Origin: Steromphala cineraria
Lineage: Eukaryota > Mollusca > Gastropoda > Trochida > Trochidae
Direction of reading: 5' to 3'
NCBI GenBank assembly: GCA_916613615.1
Contig: OU744731.1
Location: 55,620,289 to 55,684,288, forward strand
Length of the DNA stretch: 64,000 nucleotides
The translations under genes were made by a program, and so were the position numbers. Position 1 is the first letter of the stretch. Each line of letters starts with the position of its first letter. Below are positions 42,301-56,000 of this stretch, one piece after another. Under the pieces are notes generated by a model. It made no database searches. It saw nothing but the letters and a program-made list of their open reading frames with translations, and was not told where the DNA came from.

Positions 42301-45300
42301 ATATTATTAAACTTCTCATTAAATAATGACACCACAAGTCCATAAACTCTAAGGCAGGGAATCAACCTTCAAACTATCAGGTAATCAAGCTTTGAGTGAG
42401 TGAGTTACTGTCTTCAGCCATAAGCAGCATAATCAAGCTTTCAAATAAGTTACAAACTCTTCAAGGACTCTGTACCCATTGTTACTGAACTATTTTGATT
42501 GCTGTCAACTGTGTATCTCAAAGGACCACATAGAAAGGTTCTCAGACTAATATTATAGTGAGTTAGTTGGTGCCAAACGTCGCTTGGGCAATATTTCACC
42601 ATTAGCGGCGGCTAATAATTAATAAGATACCAATGCATACGAATATACCGGTAAGCAGATCCATAATAAGACTCCTGGTTCTGCCTGAATTTTTTTGTTT
42701 CTAAATTTTTGTCCTAACAGTCTGCATTCTGTAAAGATTTGGATGAAAGTTGATCATAAAAGAGGCATGAACAAAAGCCTTCAACATGCAAACTCTCTTT
42801 ACAGATGTAGATAAAAGATTTCAAATTTGCCGCTGCCCGTCTGCCTGAGTGGCGACCATGATATAGTTTGCAACAGTTATGAGCTGCTCTGTGAGCCAAT
42901 CAACTGTCATCTCGTAATTGAGCATATTGAATATAAGGTGATAACAACATGCACCACTGTGTAATAATGCACAATATAACATAGCAACCACTCCATAGAG
43001 AACTCTTAGTATATAAACATCTGAAAAAATAAGACCTTTTCCCCTTCTTGACGTCTGCTTCTGAAGCAAAGCGTCACAGGAGACACTTTCAGGATAGAAT
43101 GTACAAAGTAAGGCATGTTATGCTTCCAACAAACTCATCGTACCAACAATCAAAGTCTACAAAAGCATCAAATATCAATTCCATAAACACAATTGAATGA
43201 ACAAGCACTATGTATAAAATTCCAATTGGTAACAAATTCCCTCAATTTACAATGCATGATCGCCTTACATCAATTTTAACTAAACAAATTACGTCATTTC
43301 AAAAAGGTAAGGTTATGAATAAAAAAACAAATTCTTATAAGGCAACACATTTCATGTAATGGTCTAACATTTTTCTAGAACATGTATGACATTTCAGGCT
43401 CATGTACAGAAAATAATTTTAAGTTCATCTTCTTCCGAGAACATGGCAGAAAATTATTTTGCGTACATGTATGACAGAAAAATTCTTAATCCTAATTAAG
43501 AATATCATCAACGAGGTGAGTGCAGCGGAGGTCTATGGGTTGTAGAAGCAGACGAACAAAGATATCAACAAACAGTACTCTAAGCATAAACACCCACAAG
43601 GCAATGAGGGACAGCGTGATCACTCTTAGCTTACAGCACATTCTCTCTTCTCACAGAGCTAGCTCAAGCCATAAAATCCTGCACAAACCTCTGTCATGAT
43701 AAGAGCAGATTGCGGGCTTCACATGGAGAATCCTGATTGGATGCAATCAAAGTTAGTTGTGCAATCAGCAAAGCGGCTTTAATAGAAATCATTTTAAAAG
43801 CCAAGGTCATTTTTGATTGCTTTACAAAAACACATATGGTTCATCCACAATGTACATTAAAATTTGACAGAATTTGGTTACATAATTTTGCGACGAAATC
43901 AAGACATCTGCCTCAGTGACAAAAAACAAGCATCAAATTTTAGAGATGTTTTCATTGGCTACTGGTTTTAAGACAGTTTTTTGTGCAAATTTTTGCAGGT
44001 ATGTGAATATGCCCTATACCCAATAAGGTTGCTTAAGTCAATTCCTTATAAATGCTCTTGGAAAACAGATTATTACATTGCACAAGCTTGAAAGAATAGG
44101 GTTACATAATGTTTGTGACTGAATCAAGTCAAATTGATAGGCCTCAGTGATGAAAACCAAACATCCAATTTCAGAATTATTTTCATTTGAAAGTTTTGAG
44201 ATAGTTTTTGGTGCAAATTATTGGTGAACATGCTCGATGCCCAATAAGGGCTCTTGTAGCAACAGAGGTGAGATCAGAATTTTATGACTAGAGCTACGTT
44301 TGAGAGGAGAAAATGCTAACAGCAAGGACCGTACAAACGAAGAACTCTTAATGAACCAACAATGAACTATATATTATCAGTATATATATCTTATGTACAG
44401 TGCAAACACTGGAACAGTGGGACGGTCAGTACAAAAACACTCCCGCAGAGCGATTGCACTGTGAAAAAACACTTATCATACAAAATGAGTTAATTTGAAA
44501 AGTATTCAAAACCTTTTCCCGATGGACTGATAAATAAATAGATGAATTGGACCGAGAATGTAAATGATGTAAACAATCGCATGTACCGGTAACTGGACGT
44601 CACAATGGAACTGGCTGTTATGTCACATACGATGTTCCAAGCACCAAATGTTAAGCAAAATACTTACATTTGTATAAATTACATAAATATAAATAATATT
44701 TCAAATAAATAGAAAAACACCATGACTAGAATGATACAATTGCTAAAGACCAATATTAAACTGTTACAATGTGCGGGTAGCAAAGTCTTTTCACATTATA
44801 TTCAATTTTTCATATTTCTTGTTTGAAAATTTATCAAAGTCTTCCATCAGGAATTGTTCTTGACACAAGAATTAATTGATGAAGTCATAAATATAAACAA
44901 CAAAACATGTCATGATTAACACACAAACAATATTACAATGAATTAATGATATAGCAAATTTCATAACAAAAATATCAAGAATTTAGAATCGTATCTTAAA
45001 AAGTTATAAAACAAGCTATGGACTTCTAAAATTCTTCACAAACAATGCAAATCCTAACAAATCAACAAACAGGGGATCTCACCAAGATCTAAGTTAATCC
45101 TTTTCAATCAATTTGTTCAATGAAAATGCATATTCTAAATACAAAATCAAATGCATTGAAACTTGAAAATCATCCTCAAAGTGCAAAAGACCTTTGATAG
45201 GAAAGTAGACATCACATTACAGATATTCTGTGACAAGAAGTGCCAAACATTCTTATCTCATTACATAAAGATTTATTCATGGAGATCATATACCACCCCA

Positions 45301-47044
45301 ACAATTATTTATCAGACGGATACAAGTTTGAGGTCTCATGACCAAACTTGTTTTTAGAAAGAAAGTTAGAGAACATTCATTGCAGTAGTAGAATTGTCAG
45401 TTAACAATGCAGCCTACAATTAAGCCCAAAAAAATAGCGCTGGCATGGAGTGTAAAAATCTTGAAACCAACCAAATGTTACTGAACGCAGGGTTGGTTTT
45501 AAGGATTTTGATTGGCTAAAATATCTTTAAACAGTAATATCAGTCTGTCTCTTTAATTAAGGTCTTTCGATAGACAGCTTTGAGGATGAAGGCAATGTTA
45601 GTAAATTGATGATTAGAGAATGTTAGCGAGAAGTTGAGAGATGGCATGAGAGAGGCACATGTGTTTTTGATCAATGCACCGAAAGATTGAAAGACGTCAG
45701 AGAGTCGACCCACAGGTCCGAGAGATTAGACAATACCTGGTGAGATCCCGAACTGACCGATCGACCCACTGACCGACCGATTGACCGATAGATATCCACG
45801 TCTATTTGACCTCCACTACTCCTTGTATCGAGCCCGTTCAGCACATACACAGCCATCCATCATACTACAAATACAAGGGCTAAAGGTCAGAGGGCAAATG
45901 AAAGGTCACTTCCTGTGAGGAACATATATTATGATAGAAGGTAAAGGAATGTGGAGTTTTTATAAAGAGCTATCAAAATGAAAAGAAATCAAGATTAAAT
46001 TAGAAACAATTTCATGTTGAGGTGTTGCGTTTCAATATAAATCAATCCAAAATGGAGGATGAAAGCCAAAAAATGTCATTTAATCATTAATGGAAAAGAA
46101 AGTTAATATTCCTAATATCTCTACGTCAGCCTTATTTTCAAAGTTGACATTTTATATTTTGTTGTCAGCTGTATCTTATTAATCAGATATATTATGGAAT
46201 GGCACTTTTTTTGGACAAAAGAAATTTTAGAAAGTCTGAGAACACTTTAATTACTCTCCTATGGACCTTGGTGGCGAGATAGATTAAAGTTTATAACATC
46301 GCTTGTCTTTAACTTTTATCTGTCTCAATATGATATATTATGCTTCAATAACATTTCATCTGCAAGATATCATTATGAAAGACCAGTTTCGCAACACACA
46401 CAAAAATGTGTATAAAGATTGATAAAATGATACAAATTAGCCTCTACATTTGAAAATGAAGACAGGCAGTTTTGACTATTTATAGAGTATGTTCATTATG
46501 ACTTCCTTTATGCAAAACAACTTAAAAATGACCATATTTAAGCTCAAATGCTCATTGGGGTGCAAATAAGAATGGAATTAAATAACTTAGATAACCAATT
46601 TAAATCCCTGAAATAATGTTATAAATGATATATCCTTTAAACAATTCTTCACCTTTGAAGGCATGAAAATTATTTAATTGAAGATATTTTCATCAGAGAC
46701 AAAACTTGAATATTTACAGAACACTAAAAGGAATTTCATGACTGACATATCTGTTGGCAATAATTAGTGAAGTTTGAAAATACTATGCAAATAAGGTCTT
46801 ATATCATAAATTTTACTTAAAAAGGCACAACTTGCACAACCAAAATTTGAAGGTATCTGCAAAATGTCAAGTTTCGTCCATACTTTTGAAGACATAATAG
46901 TCTGACTCAGTCGGGCACATAAAACAGTAGCACTTTATCAGCATGAGAAAGAATCAGTCATCAGCTAGGACAGCAACAAGTCTAACACAGATGGGACTGG
47001 CTGGGAACTAACAACTTCACAATACATCAACATCAATCAATCAA
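39325..47044. other. AT-rich stretch without a recognised gene (includes probable 3' UTR of the E93-like gene)
   Basis: Apart from a SINE (42035-42260), no coding exon, RNA gene or full transposon was supported. The part next to 47045 is likely the 3' UTR of the minus-strand E93-like gene, of unknown length. Imperfect GACC/GACCGAT repeats occur near 45745-45790. A diverged block containing GATTGGATGCAATCAAAGTT at 43735 resembles sequence near 28675. Confidence 0.35.
42035..42260 (-). mobile_element. tRNA-derived SINE, copy 2
   Basis: On the minus strand the head has TAGTTCAGTTGGTAGAGGG (42248-42230) and GGTTTGATTC (42205-42196), the A and B box pattern. The body (CCAAAAGACCATAAAAAGAT, GGGAGTGTTGCTGCC) matches the body of the SINE at 35695-35875 in sequence and order. 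It lies in non-coding DNA. Confidence 0.65.
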
Positions 47045-50000
47045 TCAGTTAAACAAGAGAAAGCGCTCCTGTAGCGACCCTACGCCGTTAGAACGAGGAA
47101 AGTCAAAGGAGCTGTCTTGTGGGAAAGTCCCGGACTTACTCTGGACCTTGTGCTGAAGCTTTCGCAGGAGCTCTGATGCCGGAGTGTTGAGTGCGAAGCC
47201 AGAGTGGAAAAAGCTCATAGCAGGGTCGAAGTGAGGGCTGCCATTGAGATAGGGTTGGAACCAAGGCAAACCGGACGAGCTACCGCTACTACTGCTGCCA
47301 CTTTGCTTCGGAGTTGCTCCAAACCCTAAGGCACTGGTCGGGGCAGTCTCGGACTTGGATGTGGATGTGGATGCTGCTGCTGGAGTGGATGAAGTGGATG
47401 CAGAGGCGGATGTGGTGCTACCACTCGATGAGTTGCTGTCGGAGGTGGCAGCGGCAGTGGTTGCTGACGATGTTGTTGTTGTTGTTGAGGAGGAGGAGGA
47501 TGATGTTGCTGACTTTTGGCTCTGATTCTCGCGCTGCTTCTTCTGTCGGAGTAGGTGGCGCTCCTTCACCTTGTACTCGAGGGTCGAGTGGGGAACCCCG
47601 AAGTAGCTGCCTGCGCGGTGCACGCTCATCTCTCCTCGTTGGACTGCCCGAACCGCCTCCATCAACAACTGACTGTTGTACTTGCGGTACTGACCTCGCT
47701 TTGGACGCGTCTTCTTCACGGGTGATGAGGATGAGTTTTGGGAGTGTTTATCTTTGTCAGCGTCTTTCTTCTGACGTTTAGGTGGTGAGGGGGTAGAGTG
47801 GATCTGATGGTTGCCCAGGGCGAGTGAGTGAGTGAGGGGAGTGTTGAGGAAATGGGAACTTAGGACATCATCTGGACTCTTATAAAAATCATCAGGTGTT
47901 AGAGTCCCTGAACTGTCGTCGCACGTCTCTCGTATTTTGATTTTTTCACTTATGGATCTAACTATGATGTTTTTAAGAGTTTCACCAATTGTTCCTGTAT
48001 CGTACACCTTAGCCATTGATTTGTCTGGCAAGTAATGGTCCTTGGTGCCATTGGCCGGCTTATAGGACGGAATTCGAATATCAGCGAGACTAGCTGCTGT
48101 CATGCCGAGGCACGTGGCGGTTGAAGGGAGGGCGGAGGGCAGAAAAGGATTCTTGTGGTGCAGTCTGCTAACTAAAGACTCTTCAAGCGTCATTTCAGGC
48201 TCTGTTTTGATGGTGATCGAGGCACTTTGGCGCTCCATGGCAAGTCGTTGTTCAACCAGCTTACGAATCAAGTCCACCAGGAGGGGCAGCCTCAATTCGT
48301 TGGCATGTGCAGGAGTTGGTAAATTTTCTTGAGATCCGTTGAAGTTGTGTTTACGTCTGAGCAGCTCGACCCGCCGCTCGTATTCCTCATCCTCCTGCTC
48401 CTCTTGAGCGACATCCTTGCTGTGGAACGGGTGCAGCGTGAACGGGAGGGGCGGCAGCGTGTACGTGAAGGGGCTGGCCTGCATCAGGTCGGCAAGCTTC
48501 ATACTGTGTCCATCCAGTCCACCGACTGCGGCCATGTCCTCCGTGGAACTCGAGTCCTCCTGGTCTAGCTCCGTCTGAAGAAGGTCCTCACTCTCCAGCT
48601 TGAAGATTTTGTTCCGTAGAGTCGACCGCGGGATCCCATACAACATGGCCGCCCGACGAGTCCCCAGCTTCCCTGTCCGGATGTCGTGCACGGCCGCTGT
48701 GAGCTCATCGTCTGTATAGGACTTCTTCCCGTTGACCGTACAGTCCTTCTTGTGCTTGCTGCAAACAGAGGAGAAAAGGTAAGGGAAGATTAAACATGCA
48801 ACACTACATAGAAATAAATATTCTTAAGTAACAAATACAATGGTATATAACTACCAAAACTGCCTCACACGTGAAGCAATTACTTAAGTTACTAACTAAA
48901 GAAAACAAAACATGAAGGAAGCCTGCAAGACAATGTGTCAGACTTGCATACGAATGATATATTTCATAGGAATGTGCATATGAATAGTCATTGATTTAGT
49001 TACATGTGGCATCTGGTACTCGATAGTTTTGTTTGACATAAGCATCTTGCTTATATATTTATGATAATGTATGATCTTGTATTGAACAAGTGTGTTGAAA
49101 ATTTGGTATTTTCTATATGAAAGTGACCGGTCTCTAGCCCATGGGAATGTAAGATGGTCCTTAGAGAAATATGTATGTATATTGCATAAGTACATTTGGA
49201 ACCTAAGTGTGTTTTCACATTATTCAAGATCATTCACATTTATCATTGTACAGGAATGTGTCACAGGTACCTTGTATGGGCATGCTTAATTATTGTGCGT
49301 CAGTGTTGCGTACCTCGATTAAGAATGATTAGTTGAGAAAACATATGGTACATACCTGGCCTGCAATGGGATGTGTGGAATCTTCAACTCAATGTGAGAC
49401 TTAGCCGAGGGGACGACGACGTCCCTTTCCTCACCAGGTGGCGTCTGCTTGGCGCTAGACTCGATCCGCTCACGACCGAAGCCATGTGTGTAGAACTGGG
49501 GGCAGTAAGGCAACAACTCCTGCAGGAGCCGGATACCTGCAACAGGAAGTCAGGGTTATATGTGGATACTTGATTGAGTGAGTCTATTGTGTGGGGTGTG
49601 TGTTGTCAACAAACTTTGCCATATCATATCTTAAAGAGGAGAAATCTGTTGGCAGTTAAATGAATCTAGCCTGTGCGCAGTTAGGTGAATCTAGCCTGTG
49701 TGCAGTTAAGTGAATCTAGCCTGTGTGCAGTTAGGTGAAACTAGCCTGGGTGCAGTTAGGTGAATCTAGCCTGTGTGCAGTTAGGTGAATCTAGCCTGTG
49801 TGCAGTTAGGTGAATCTAGCCTGTGTGCAGTTAAGTGAATCTAGCCTGTGTGCAGTTAAGTGAATCCAGCCTGTGTGCAGTTAAGTGAATCTAGCCTGTG
49901 CGCAGTTAGGTGAATCTAGCCTGTGTGCAGTTAGGTGAATCTAGCCTGTGTGCAGTTAGGTGAATCTAGCCGGTGTGCAGTTAGGTGAATCTAGCCTGTG

Positions 50001-53000
50001 TGCAGTTAGGTGAATCTAGCCTGTGTGCAGTTAGGTGAATCTAGCCTGTGTGCAGTTAAGTGAATCTAGCCTGTGTGCAGTTAATTGAATCTAGCCTGTG
50101 TGCAGTTATGTGAATCCAGCCTGTGTGCAGTTAGGTGAATCCAGCCTGGGTGCAGTTAGGTGAATCCAGCCTGGGTGCAGTTAGGTGAATCTAGCCTGTG
50201 TGCAGTTAGGTGAATCTAGCCTGTGTGCAGTTAGGTGAATCTAGCCTGTGTGCAGTTAAGTGAATCCAGCCTGTGTGCAGTTAGGTGAATCCAGCCTGTG
50301 TGCAGTTAAGTGAATCTAGCCTGTGCGCAGTTAGGTGAATCTAGCCTGTGTGCAGTTAAGTGAATCTAGCCGGTGTGCAGTTAGGTGAATCTAGCCTGTG
50401 TGCAGTTAAGTGAATCTAGCCTGTGTGCAGTTAGGTGAATCTAGCCTGTGTGCAGTTAGGTGAATCTAGCCGGTGTGCAGTTAAGTCAATCTAGCCTGTG
50501 GTTAGAACTTATCTAGCCATTATTACCAGCACTCACTTGTAAAATTTGTTGACACCTTACAACTGGTAAAGAGGAGAACATAACTAACTTTCAGCATAAT
50601 GAACTAGTATAGGAGAAATTTGCAGGAAGACTTTGAGGTCAGGTTTTGACAATTTATTTCATAAATTAAAACTTCTTAAATCACAATAAAAAATGTCCTT
50701 GCACATTGACAATATGTATATCAAGAACATTCTTGCGCAAATCGAATTGTATTTTTTTTAGATGTTCAAGGAAGCAACAGTTTTACACAAAAGTTTTCAG
50801 CCTAAATTTGGTTAAAATAAGCAAAACATAATGACAAATGTGTCAGGGGAAGTTATAATATTTAATAATATAATAACTCCTACTCACTTGGATTGTCTGT
50901 TTCAGATCTTCCATTTTTCACGTCCTCAGCTAATTTGCTCACAACATCCTGAAGAATGAAGAGAAAAAATTATTCAAAGGTTGACTTACTGAAAACCAAT
51001 ATCTCAGTGAAACCTATAAAAGACAGCAATATTTCATGATCAAAGTATCATCTAGTGTTTGACCGTTAAATTCAAGAACTAGGGTTCTTTTCGCAAAGCT
51101 GGTTTTTTTTGTCAAGTTTACCATACTACTATTATACCCTTGTGACTCATGATCAACTTGATCCTTTGTGACTTATGATCAACTTGATCCTTTGTGACTT
51201 ATGATCAACTTGATCCTTTGTGACTTATGATCAACTTGATCCTTTGTGACTTATGATCAACTTGATCCTTTGTGACTTATGATCAACTTGATCCTTTGTG
51301 ACTTATGATCAACTTGATCCTTTGTGACTTATGATCAACTTGATCCTTTGTGACTTATGATCAACTTGATCCTTTGTGACTTATGATCAACTTGATCCTT
51401 TGTGACTTATGATCAACTTGATCCTTTGTGACATGGGTAAAAGAAAAGCAATGATGTTCAAAGGAGCAGAGAAAATGTTTAAGGTAATAATTAATCTCGT
51501 GAAATGAATGAAAATTAACGTTACAAATTGCCGGAGAACATCTTATATCAAAAGTAGTATTCTAAAACTTATATACCCTATAATGAAAAGGTGTTCATTC
51601 TGAAATGTTAGGCTGCAGTTTGCTCAAAACTGATAAATCTCTTACAAGACAATGGAAAATAAGGTTAAGAAATGAGCTGATTGACCCTCTGAAGAAACGT
51701 TTGTCATAAACTATTTTCTATTGATAGAAATATTATTTGACACAAAGTGTACTGCCCCTTTAATGGTCTTTTTGAAGGGTAATGAAAGGAAAGTTTGACC
51801 TACATTTATGAGAGGCAGTTTTGCATCACAGTAGAAACAATCCTCTTCTGCTTCCCAGTCTGTCGTCTCTTCTGGCTCCAAACCTGAAATTTCAAGAATG
51901 TTTGTCATGAGCGAGTCAGAAAGGCAATGAAATAAAGCCGGATTGGAACCAAAACCAACAGAGTCAGACAAACAGCACTAGGTTTACAGATGACAACAGG
52001 CCATGACTTAGTTTGCCAAACTGCTTTATAGGCCAAATTAGATCGAAATTGTTATTTTTTTTACAAATGAAATATGAAAATAAACATCTAATAGTAAACC
52101 TCATATTCCACATATTCTTTTCTCTCAACCAGAATATTTAAGTTGTAGTTTGAGTGTGTGAGTTCAGAGGAATGCATGATGCTTTGTAAGACTTGAATTT
52201 TTGTTGAGCTAATAAATAAATTCTTCAGAAATAGTTACAAAATAATCTTTGGTAGGGAACTTCATATCAGTGATAAAACGGAGCCCAAGGCTTTAGATCA
52301 TATCCATTCCATTCAAGTGCAATAGTTTAATCAATGATGAGGGCATGAGGGCATTATGCAGGAAAATAGCTGCCAGCATGATTATAAGCATGTTATTTTA
52401 AACTCCTTCCAACAATTGAATTTGAATCGCTGGCTTTTTTTTTTTTTAAATGTTTAAATAACTGATTTTTTAAAATGTCTTTCAAAGGCTTTTATAAAAA
52501 AATAGAGCCATTGGCTCTGTAGCTCATCAGGCATCATATCAAGTTTGCTTTATACAGGCAAGATGAGCTAAAAATGAAACTGATGTTACCTATTGCAAGA
52601 AAACCTATAAAAAAATTACAAAACAAATGTATTATTATTCAACACTTTCTAGATTGCCAATATCAGACAGTGAAAGAAGTCCACACTAAAATATCCAAGG
52701 AGAAATAAATTTGCCATAGACTGTCATCTAATGGAGAAAAATAGGTTTTTAAGATTGTGACCCCTGTGACCCTACAGTTTAGAATCCCAATTGGCCAAGG
52801 AGTCTACATGCAGTCTTTCAGCTCAATAGACCTTTAGGAGCTAAAGATGATGATGAAAATAAGTTGTTAAGGTTGTGACCCCTGTGACCCTATTTGGGGT
52901 CATGGGGTCACGAAATCTACAATTTAGAATCCCCATTGGCCAAGGAGTCTGCACATATAATTTCAGCTCTCTAGACCTTTTGGAACTTGAGAAGAAGATG

Positions 53001-56000
53001 AAAATAGGTTTTTGAGGTTGTGACCCCTGTGACCCTATTTGGGGTCACAGGGTCAACAAAGTTACAAATTAGAATCCCCATTGTCCAAGGAGTCTGCACA
53101 TATCAATATTAACTCTCTAGACCTTTTGGAACTGGAGAAGAAGATGAGAATTGGTTTTTAAGGTTGTGACCCCTGTGACCCTATTTGGGGTCACAGGTTC
53201 ACCAAAGTTACAAATTAGAATTCTTATTGTCCAAGGAGTCTGCACATATCACTTTCAACTCTCTTGTCCTTTTAGAACTGGACAAGAAGATGAAAATAGG
53301 TTTTTAAGGTTGTGACCCCTGTGACCCTATTTGGGGTCACAGATTCACCAAAGTTACAAATTAGAATCCCCATTGTCCAAGGAGTCTGCACATATCACTT
53401 TCAACTCTCTAGTCCTTTTAGAACTGGAGAAGAAGATGAAAATAGGTTTTTAAGGTTGTGACCCCTGTGACCCTATTTTGGGTCATGGGGTCACGAAATC
53501 TACAATTTAGAATCCCCATTGGCCAAGGAGTCTGCACATATAATTTCAGCTCTCTAGACCTTTTGGAACTGGAGAAGAAGATGAAAATAGGTTTTTAAGG
53601 TTGTGACCCCTGTGACCCTATTTGGGGTCACAGGGTCACCAAAGTTACAAATTAGAATCTCTATTGTCCAAGGAGTCTGCACATATAATTTTTAACTCTC
53701 TAGTCCTTCTGGAACTGGAGAAGAAGATGAAAATAAGTTTTTAAAGTTGTGACCCCTGTGACCCTATTTGGGGTCACAGGGTCACCAAAGATACAAATTA
53801 GAATCTCCATATGCTAAGGTACTTGTACACAAAATTTCAGCTCTCTAATGTGTATGGTTCATGAGGAGAAGTCGAAAGTGTCAAAAGTTTACGGACGGAC
53901 GGACGGACGACGGACGACAGACGACGGACGACGGACGACGGACGGACGCCGGACGACGGGCCATGCCATAAGCCCATCTGGACTTTCAGTCCTGATGAGC
54001 TAAAAATGTGACACGTTAATAAAAATACATTTCTTCTTCTTTTCAAAAGCCAAATTGGCCATTAAAACAAGACTGATGAATTTTATTTTTTTAATGAATA
54101 TTGATAAAACATTTGTTTCGGCTTTTGCCTTATTCTTCAAGCACCTGTTGTCAAAATCAGGTCAGCCAATCAGATGTTAAAGCTTGTCATTAACATAATG
54201 TATTCATAGGTCAGAGATAGAAGTCAAAATGAGGAGGTCAGCCAATCGGATATTACAGCTTGTCAACATAATGTATTCATAGGTCAGAGGTAGAGGTCAA
54301 ACAGACAACAGATGTCTCAACAATATCATTTCATATTTTCAAAACAATTTTCATTTCAAATAAAATGACGGTTTAAGAGGTTTTTTTAAAGATCAAATTC
54401 ATGCATATCATTATTGAGACAATATTGAGGTTGTATTTCTATTATAGAGATCATCAACATACAGTGGTAGGTTTTGTAGTGACTATTATGACCAAAACCA
54501 AATGTATTTTTGTGGAGACGAAATCCTTTTTTTAATTTTTGTAAAAAACAAATAGAAGTGTAGAGATCATATAAAAGTGACATTTTATGGAGATATTATA
54601 AAATGAGCAATGAAACCATTCAAAAGCACTAATTGTGAAAATCCTTCAAACTGGATGAAAAAGAAACAGTTGATAAAGTTAATGATTAATCATTTGTAAC
54701 ATAGTGGATATAATGATTGTACCTTTATGATTAATCATTTGTAACATAGTGGATATAATGAAAGCCAATAAAGGTACAATCTTAAAATCATTTTTCTCGA
54801 TGATTTAAAAAATTCACAATCAAATTGGATAATTATTGCTGTTGAACATGTAGGTTACATTTTTTAATTATTATTTTACCAATTATTTGTACTAGAATAT
54901 TAATGAATCGAAAAACAAAGGTTAAGTAGCAAAAACATGTTCAATAAAATATTTAATCATTTTCTTAGTTGAATTCCTCATTTAGTAATGAACAATGTAC
55001 ATAAAATACATTCCAGAATTTCACTAACTTTTCTTTGAAATAACATTTTCGATACAGTGCTATTAAAAGTTTCACAATATCAAAAATTCAAAGCAACATT
55101 CAAGAAAATCATTTTAACAATTGCTTACAAAACAAAATTCAAAGGACATATGCCTTAGAACACAGTACAATTGAAGAAGATATCAAATTATACCCGTAGC
55201 ATCAGGCTTTATATTTGTAACAAACTCAATTCCGAAACCACTGTTTATTTTTGAGATAGGCTTAGGCAATAATTTGTAGATTGAGCTTGAGAAATGGCCA
55301 TTATATGTGACTACGGCTGTCAGCTTTAATCAAAGACTTAGACAAACGTCAGCTCTCAGTTCTACGATTACTAGATCTAATTACTCTTCAGAGAAACCTA
55401 GCCTCGGAAAGACATTTAAGAAACAGCAGCAGTATTTACAAAAACAGACAATTCCTTGAAGTCTCATTTGCTTCGTAACCATGGAAACAGACCATTTTGA
55501 GCTTATAATGTGAAAAAGTTTCTGCATTTTGAATATAAAGCCATTTATGAATATTTAAAGGAGAACTTTGGGTGAATGATAACAAAACAGCAATTTGATT
55601 TATCTTCTGATAAGCTTTTTATGTTTTACAGAAGCAGACAATTTAATCAGATCTTGACGGAAGAAAATGTTTGTTTTTGTAGATCCTTTTTTTTCAAGAT
55701 GAAACTGATACTTGACACATTCAGCCAAAAATTAAAAATGTTATAACTGAGATAAAGAGATTTGTGAATTTTAAAAAATTTTCAAGACGTCATTATTTAA
55801 ACACCATATACCGGTAGCAAGGTTATTTATGCAGGGACACCTGTTAGTAGTAGGGGTGACTATTGACCCCCAAGGGACTATTGCGATAGTGATAGTCTAT
55901 TGCAGGGTACTATTGCGATAGCTATTGCAATAGTTTATAAATAAAGGAAATAAAAGCAATTTTCAAGAAAAACTGTGTTTTATTGACTTTGTCACCGCTT

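Noticed and set aside
47314..47781. 155-residue plus-strand ORF rich in Trp, Arg, Leu and Met
   Set aside because: It is the reverse strand of the Ser/Thr/Ala-rich part of the E93-like last exon; its length follows from that repetitive coding sequence.
49651..51432. Regular arrays considered as CRISPR-like repeats
   Set aside because: Units are contiguous with no spacers, in an intron of an animal gene; they are minisatellites.
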